Positions 60,339 through 64,000 of a stretch of 64,000 nucleotides of DNA are shown here, in pieces. Location: assembly GCA_046350295.1 (NCBI GenBank), contig JAXMAR010000021.1, positions 1 through 64,000 on the forward strand, read 5' to 3'. The notes below the pieces were generated by a model. That model was not told the DNA's origin and ran no database searches. It saw only the letters and a list, made by a program, of their open reading frames with translations. This stretch comes from JAXMAR01 sp046350295. GTDB lineage: Bacteria > Planctomycetota > Planctomycetia > Gemmatales > Gemmataceae. Made by a program: the position numbers and the translations under genes. Positions within the stretch are counted from its first letter, which is position 1; every line of letters starts with the position of its first letter.

Positions 60339-61147
60339 CAGCTCGAGGCGCTGCGGTAGCGCAGCAGGGCGTACTTGAAGAAGCGGCGGCTGGCCCAGAG
60401 GACGACGATCGTCGCACCGGCGACGTAAGCCAGCATGCCCGGCTCGATCGCCCGCAGCATGACGCGGGCCGGCACGTTCGTTACCAGCATGATCGGGATG
60501 ACGAAGGAGAAAATCCAGCCCACCGGCGCGGCCCAGGTCCGGCTGAAGATCTCGCGCGGATAGCGCATCAAGGTCGTGAACAGCCACCACATCTCGAACA
60601 GGCTCTGGTTGCGCATGAACCAGACCGAGGCCGCTGTCATGAGCAGCAGAAAGCCATAGGCGAGAGCGACGCCGCACAGGAAGACGGCGACGAACAGAAG
60701 GACCGTGGCAATGTCGATGGACCAGCCCCCCTGCCAGACCGCGACGATCATGACCCCGACTCCCATCAAGACGTTGGGCACGCACGACCAATCGATCGTC
60801 CGGCAGGAGATCAGGAACTGCTCGTCGATGGGCTTGAGGAGGTAGAAGTCCAGATCGCCCGTGCGGACGAGGTCGGCGAAGTTGTTGCAGTTATCGAGGA
60901 AGAATGTCTCGAGGATGCCGCCGAGCGTGAAGTAGCAGCCGACGAAGAAGAGGTACTGCTCCCGGTCCCAACTCGCGACGTTGTCCGTCTTGGTGAAGAT
61001 GGTGTGGTAGAAGACGAGCAGGATCGTGAGCCAGAGCAGTTCGACGAAGACCTTGACCAGGAAGTTGAAGCGGAACGCCAGCTCGCGCGTCAGGCTGTAG
61101 CGGGCGAGAGCGCCCCAGAGACGGAAATAGCGGCCGGCGGCTTGCAT
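60338..61147 (-). CDS. ABC-2 type transporter permease (DUF990-like)
   Basis: 269 residues, start ATG at 61147 after GGGGGGAG. Six predicted helices, with FRFNFLVKVFVELLWLTILLVFYHTIF near the start, read as FRFNFLVKVFVELLWLTILL. LVRTGDLDFYLLKPIDEQF (the LxxGxLDxxLxxPxxxxF signature of the family) and MRYPREIFSRTWA follow. In other genomes an ATPase and a second permease lie beside it; none is present here, so the rest of the transporter must be encoded elsewhere. The window instead couples it to a secreted serine hydrolase. Confidence 0.85.
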   Translation of the reverse strand: MQAAGRYFRLWGALARYSLTRELAFRFNFLVKVFVELLWLTILLVFYHTIFTKTDNVASWDREQYLFFVGCYFTLGGILETFFLDNCNNFADLVRTGDLDFYLLKPIDEQFLISCRTIDWSCVPNVLMGVGVMIVAVWQGGWSIDIATVLLFVAVFLCGVALAYGFLLLMTAASVWFMRNQSLFEMWWLFTTLMRYPREIFSRTWAAPVGWIFSFVIPIMLVTNVPARVMLRAIEPGMLAYVAGATIVVLWASRRFFKYALLRYRSASS

Positions 61148-61511
61148 CGAACTCCCCCCGGCAATTTGGCTATTCACGTCAGGGCCGGCACGACTCGCCG
61201 GACCGGCTGCCCAAATTGTCCAGGCTGAAGAGCCATTATAAGGGCGCCGGGGCAAGGCCGCGACGCAGTGGATTATGGCGGAGGGAAGGTCGCCGGGACG
61301 GAACGCGGCTTTTGAAGGGACCAGAAGATGAGTTACGCTGAATGGAATAACGCCAAGGAAGTGCCGGCCGGGAGGCGCCCTCGATGATTGCTGGTGCTTG
61401 TTCTGTTTTTGCCATCGAATCCGGTATCATGCATGCCAATCAGCGATTGAGCGTTCGAGCGCTTGGCTTTTTCACGATACACGTGGGTGGATTGCGCGGT
61501 CAGGAGGAAAA
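61148..61511. other. Intergenic region between divergent permease and MazF genes
   Basis: 364 bp with no supported gene. GC falls toward the MazF side (TTGCTGGTGCTTGTTCTGTT region), as expected for a promoter. A 19-codon frame at 61328 is too short to support. Confidence 0.4.
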
Positions 61512-61853
61512 ATGGCGAGCATCACACGCGGCGAGATCTGGATGACCGATTTTGGACAGGGTCGAGGCCACGAGCAATCCGGAAGTCGTCCGAGTCTGGT
61601 TGTCTCGCACGACATCTTCAACCAAGGCACGGCCGATCTGGTTGTCGTTCTGCCTTTGACGTCAAAAGGGAAAGGGGTCAGGACGCACGTCGAAGTGATG
61701 CCGCCGGAGGGCGGCCTTACCATGATCAGCTATGTCAAATGCGAGGACATTCGTTCGATTGCGACCGAGCGGTTGGGCCGGCGTTTGGGGACGGTTTTGC
61801 CGGCGACCCTCGCTAAGGTGGAAGCGATCCTTCGATTTCTCCTTGTGCTCTAG
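61512..61853 (+). CDS. MazF/PemK-family endoribonuclease toxin
   Basis: 113 residues; AGGAGG fixes ATG at 61512. The fold starts SITRGEIWMTDFGQGRGHEQ and continues SRPSLVVSHDIFNQ, DLVVVLPLTSKGKG, ISYVKCEDIRSIATERLGRR. These cover the RGEIW strand, the RP motif and the conserved S/T in PLTS. Sequence-specific mRNA cleavage is expected. Its likely antitoxin is encoded on the opposite strand and overlaps by 4 bp at the 3' ends (61850-61853). Confidence 0.93.
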   Translation: MASITRGEIWMTDFGQGRGHEQSGSRPSLVVSHDIFNQGTADLVVVLPLTSKGKGVRTHVEVMPPEGGLTMISYVKCEDIRSIATERLGRRLGTVLPATLAKVEAILRFLLVL

Positions 61854-62119
61854 TTGTCTGCGGGCCACGGCTCTTCCGCCTCCAGCCCGTCCATCAACGT
61901 GTTTTCGGACAACTTCCGTTCCTCCACTTCTTCCTGCCACGCCTCGGGATTGGCTTTGAGCGCGGCGAAGTCGGCATTGAGACCTTCGAGAAAGACCTTC
62001 CGGCGCAGCTCCTTCACCGCCTCGCCCACAAGCGCTTCAATGGTCTTGCCCGTCTGCTCCGCGAGGTCCAGCAACTCTTGCCGGGTTTCTTCGCCGACGC
62101 ACACTGTTTGAGTCGCCAT
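61850..62119 (-). CDS. Ribbon-helix-helix antitoxin-like protein
   Basis: 89 residues; ATG at 62119 with GGAGGAGC upstream. N-terminal TQTVCVGEETRQELLDLAEQ, then TGKTIEALVGEAVKELRRK, is a ribbon-helix-helix DNA-binding module of the MazE/CopG kind. The acidic tail (EAWQEEVEERKLSENTLMDG, LEAEEPWPADN) would wrap the toxin. In the known family this gene precedes mazF in the same operon; here it faces mazF tail to tail. Confidence 0.82.
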   Translation of the reverse strand: MATQTVCVGEETRQELLDLAEQTGKTIEALVGEAVKELRRKVFLEGLNADFAALKANPEAWQEEVEERKLSENTLMDGLEAEEPWPADN

Positions 62120-62218
62120 GGCTCCTCCTTCTTCCTTCTTCTTAATTGACGCGAGCCCACGCTGCAATGGAAGAAAAAAACGCCGACGCATCGCGGCGCC
62201 AGCGGTGGCACGGCGGTG

Positions 62219-63823
62219 TCACTGACGCGGAAGTTCGTCCAGTGCCGTCCGCAGACGGCGGCCGACGTCGGGGCGGGCCATGGCGACGTAGGCGATCATT
62301 CCCTCGACCCAGCCGCGGAAGTTGGCATGGCCTGCGCGGTTCTGCGCCGCAAGTCCCTCGGCTTTGGCGCGGTGCAGGATCGCGCGCAAGCGGCGGACCA
62401 TTCGCCGCGGCACGGCGGGGGCGGCGTTCACCACGAGGCCGGTCACCATTTGGCGGGACTCCGGCCGCAGCACGCGCGTCTTCTTGGCGTTGACGGTGAA
62501 GCCCTCGTCCGCGGCGATGTGGCGAACGCGGGCGATGAGGTAGCCGATCTTGTCGCGGAAGCCGGGGGCCGCGGAGAACGTCAGATCGTCGGCATAGCGC
62601 GTGTAGGTCAGCCCGAGCTTGCGCGACAGGCCTGCCAGGCGGCGATCGAGTTTTCGCGCGACCTGGTTCGACAGGGCCGGGCTGGTGCAGGCGCCTTGCG
62701 GCAGACCACGCGGTCCGGTCGCCACGAAATACGTCGTGCCGGCGTAGACGACGCGCCGGCGCGGGCACTCGGTGGCGAGCAGGGCCAGCAGCGTGGCCAC
62801 CGCCCCGGAGTAGCCAAGCCTCCGGAAAACGTGGCGGACGCGAGCGAAGCGGGTGGAGGGGAAGAAGCCTTCCAGGTCGAGGTTGACCAGCACGTCGCGG
62901 CCGGCGTGCGGTTGGGCGTTGGTCAGCGTCGACCGGCCGGGCACGAAGCCGTGGGCCGGCGCCTCGGTGGGCAGTTTCGCGAGGATGTTCGCCAGGATCC
63001 ACTCCTGCGCGGCGGCCAGGGTCCGGTGCGGCGCGCTCAGCGTGCGCACGCCGCCGGACTTCTTCGGCACGTCGAACTGGACGTAATGGATGCGCGTCGC
63101 CGCTTCGGTGTGGTAGCACAGCCAGCGCAGCCGCGGAATCGTCAGGCCGAGGGCGCCGGCCAGGTCCGCCGGCGTGTGCAGCACGGGCAACCCCGCGGCA
63201 TTGAGCTTCTCGGCGTCGCCGGCCCGATCGCCCAGGAGCGCGGAAACGCCTTTGCCGGCGTAGATGATGTCCGTCGCCTTGCGGCGGGCGACGGCCTCGG
63301 CGCGCTGTTTCTTGCGCTCGGCAGCTTCCGCTTTTTTCCGCGCCTTGAGGGCGGCGCGGGCCGCCCGATCGGCCTGGACCGCATCCTCGGCCAGCTGGCC
63401 CGCCTGGACCTCGATGTGCTCCAGGCGGTTGGCGTGCTTGGACCACTCGTCGCCGACGCGGTGGATCTCCGCCAGCTCTTCGGCCGAGAAGTAGCCCTGG
63501 GTCAGAAGGCCGCGGTCGATCAATTTCGTCCGCGGATCGCTGGCGGGTGGGATCATGTCGCGGCGGCCGAACCACATCCAGCCGGCGCGGCGGGCCTCTT
63601 CGCCTTCCTTGAGGAGCTGCGCCCGCTCGATCGGCAGGAAGTCGCTCGCCTGGTGGCCGGCCGCGGGCGGGGTGGGAGCGGCGGCTTGGATCGAGGGGGT
63701 CGGCGCCGGGGAAGCCGGCTGCTGAACCGGAGTCGGCGCCGGCGCTACCTTGGGAGCCGGCGTCGAGTCTGCCGGCGTCGGCTTTCCGCCGAAGAGCTTT
63801 CTCAGGAAATCCCAGAACGCCAT
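62219..63823 (-). CDS. Retron-type reverse transcriptase with a long N-terminal extension
   Basis: 534 residues. The C-terminal ~300 residues are a retron RT: VPKKSGGVRTLSAPHRTL, HGFVPGRST, then N-A-Q-P-H (residues 302-306, the retron-specific NAxxH), NLDLEGFFPS with catalytic Asp316, GLPQG at 373-377, Y-A-D-D at 410-413 and VTGLVVN with the retron VTG at 460-462. Residues 1-60 are a Pro/Ala-rich tail after MAFWDFLRKLFGG. Residues ~60-200 hold an extra helical domain (RRAGWMWFGRRDMIPPASDP, LLTQGYFSAEELAEIHRVGD, then a Lys/Arg/Ala coiled coil). A hairpin lies 62 bp upstream (63886-63990), in the place expected for msr-msd. Confidence 0.93.
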   Translation of the reverse strand: MAFWDFLRKLFGGKPTPADSTPAPKVAPAPTPVQQPASPAPTPSIQAAAPTPPAAGHQASDFLPIERAQLLKEGEEARRAGWMWFGRRDMIPPASDPRTKLIDRGLLTQGYFSAEELAEIHRVGDEWSKHANRLEHIEVQAGQLAEDAVQADRAARAALKARKKAEAAERKKQRAEAVARRKATDIIYAGKGVSALLGDRAGDAEKLNAAGLPVLHTPADLAGALGLTIPRLRWLCYHTEAATRIHYVQFDVPKKSGGVRTLSAPHRTLAAAQEWILANILAKLPTEAPAHGFVPGRSTLTNAQPHAGRDVLVNLDLEGFFPSTRFARVRHVFRRLGYSGAVATLLALLATECPRRRVVYAGTTYFVATGPRGLPQGACTSPALSNQVARKLDRRLAGLSRKLGLTYTRYADDLTFSAAPGFRDKIGYLIARVRHIAADEGFTVNAKKTRVLRPESRQMVTGLVVNAAPAVPRRMVRRLRAILHRAKAEGLAAQNRAGHANFRGWVEGMIAYVAMARPDVGRRLRTALDELPRQ

Positions 63824-63885
63824 CGCTCCCTCGGTTGATGGACGGTGATGAGCGGAAGGCGGCCGGGCCGACTTCTGCGCGCGGA

Positions 63886-63990
63886 CCGAGGTCGTTCACC
63901 AAGCAGCCGTGTAAGGTATTGCGGCCGCAACGTTGTTGCCTCAGGCGAGTCGCAATACCTTATACGGCTGCCCAAGAGCAACGGCCTCGG
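63886..63990 (-). ncRNA. Candidate retron msd hairpin (part of an msr-msd RNA)
   Basis: Two nested stems on the same axis. The outer is 11 bp (63886-63896 with 63980-63990, one mismatch). The inner is 21 bp (63903-63923 with 63951-63971, one mismatch), with a 27-base loop that contains a small GCAAC/GTTGC hairpin. It reads toward the reverse transcriptase gene and ends 62 bp before its start, which is the position of msd in retrons. The upstream msr part with its branching G would lie beyond the window end, so the full RNA cannot be confirmed here. A simple terminator is unlikely: there is no T run and the loop is large. Confidence 0.6.
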
Positions 63991-64000
63991 GGAAGGAACG

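Noticed and set aside
63886..63990. Interpretation of the hairpin as a transcription terminator
   Set aside because: No T run on either strand, a large 27-base loop, and a location upstream of the RT gene instead of downstream of another gene; kept as candidate msd.
1..64000. tRNA or rRNA genes
   Set aside because: No TTCGAAT-type T-loops with CCA-compatible stems and no rRNA landmarks were seen by eye; a tRNA search program would be needed to exclude them fully.

Overview
The window is high-GC DNA from a planctomycete, most likely a member of the Gemmataceae or a close relative. The evidence is the set of lineage-typical families on one contig: two DUF1501 proteins with twin-arginine-type leaders, a PSCyt1/DUF1549/DUF1553 cytochrome-like protein, a DUF1559 pilin-like protein, a zinc-finger/WD40 protein, a sulfatase, a fused SecD-SecF translocase, a divergent AroD-AroE fusion, and many small palindromic and heptameric intergenic repeats.

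Layout. 1-11 kb: SecDF (cut by the window edge), a DUF4139-like protein, an outer-membrane-type barrel, a sulfatase, gpsA, infA, a WD40 protein and a DUF2330 protein. 11.2-21.1 kb: one minus-strand aa3-type oxidase cluster in transcription order cytochrome c, CoxB, CoxA, CtaA, CtaB, CoxC, subunit IV, SCO-DUF420. It holds both the structural subunits and the heme A and copper assembly factors, and several neighbours overlap by 4 bp. 21.4-30.2 kb: a 58-residue membrane protein, an SMP-30 hydrolase, a pterin dehydratase, a broken DUF5681-like gene, an Hsp70, a nucleotidyltransferase plus coiled-coil pair, archease, a Rieske oxygenase and a cysteine desulfurase. 30.4-41.2 kb: the AroDE-like fusion, DUF1501, DUF1559, a eukaryote-like phosphopantothenoylcysteine decarboxylase, a DUF1549/1553 protein, a GT87-like membrane protein, a HEAT protein and a C39-like protease. 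41.4-46.2 kb: a cysteine-rich protein, an AAA ATPase with an unknown partner, and two Hsp20 genes behind a strong sigma-54 promoter match. 47.3-49.7 kb: a lower-GC type II restriction-modification cassette (BglII/BstYI-like nuclease plus MT-A70 methylase) nested in a tandem duplication of the DNA in front of a DUF1501 gene. 51-61 kb: a beta-lactamase/VanX fusion, fumarase, a PIN toxin-like pair, a THUMP methyltransferase, YetF-like DUF421, an AAA ATPase, a serine hydrolase and an ABC-2 permease. 61.5-64 kb: a tail-to-tail MazF/ribbon-helix-helix pair, then a retron-type reverse transcriptase with a long extra N-terminal region. A large hairpin just upstream is a candidate msd. The window ends inside this locus.

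The most interesting parts are the defence-like elements: the retron, the R-M cassette with its long duplication, the convergent MazF pair, the PIN pair, and the ATPase-partner pair.

A quality warning applies to the whole window. Five genes (sulfatase, DUF2330, DUF5681-like, Hsp70, AAA ATPase) carry single-base frameshifts. Most lie in homopolymers or short GC-rich runs, and the reading frames on both sides stay intact. This pattern fits uncorrected indel errors better than gene decay in at least four of them. I saw no rRNA, tRNA, CRISPR array or intact insertion sequence.
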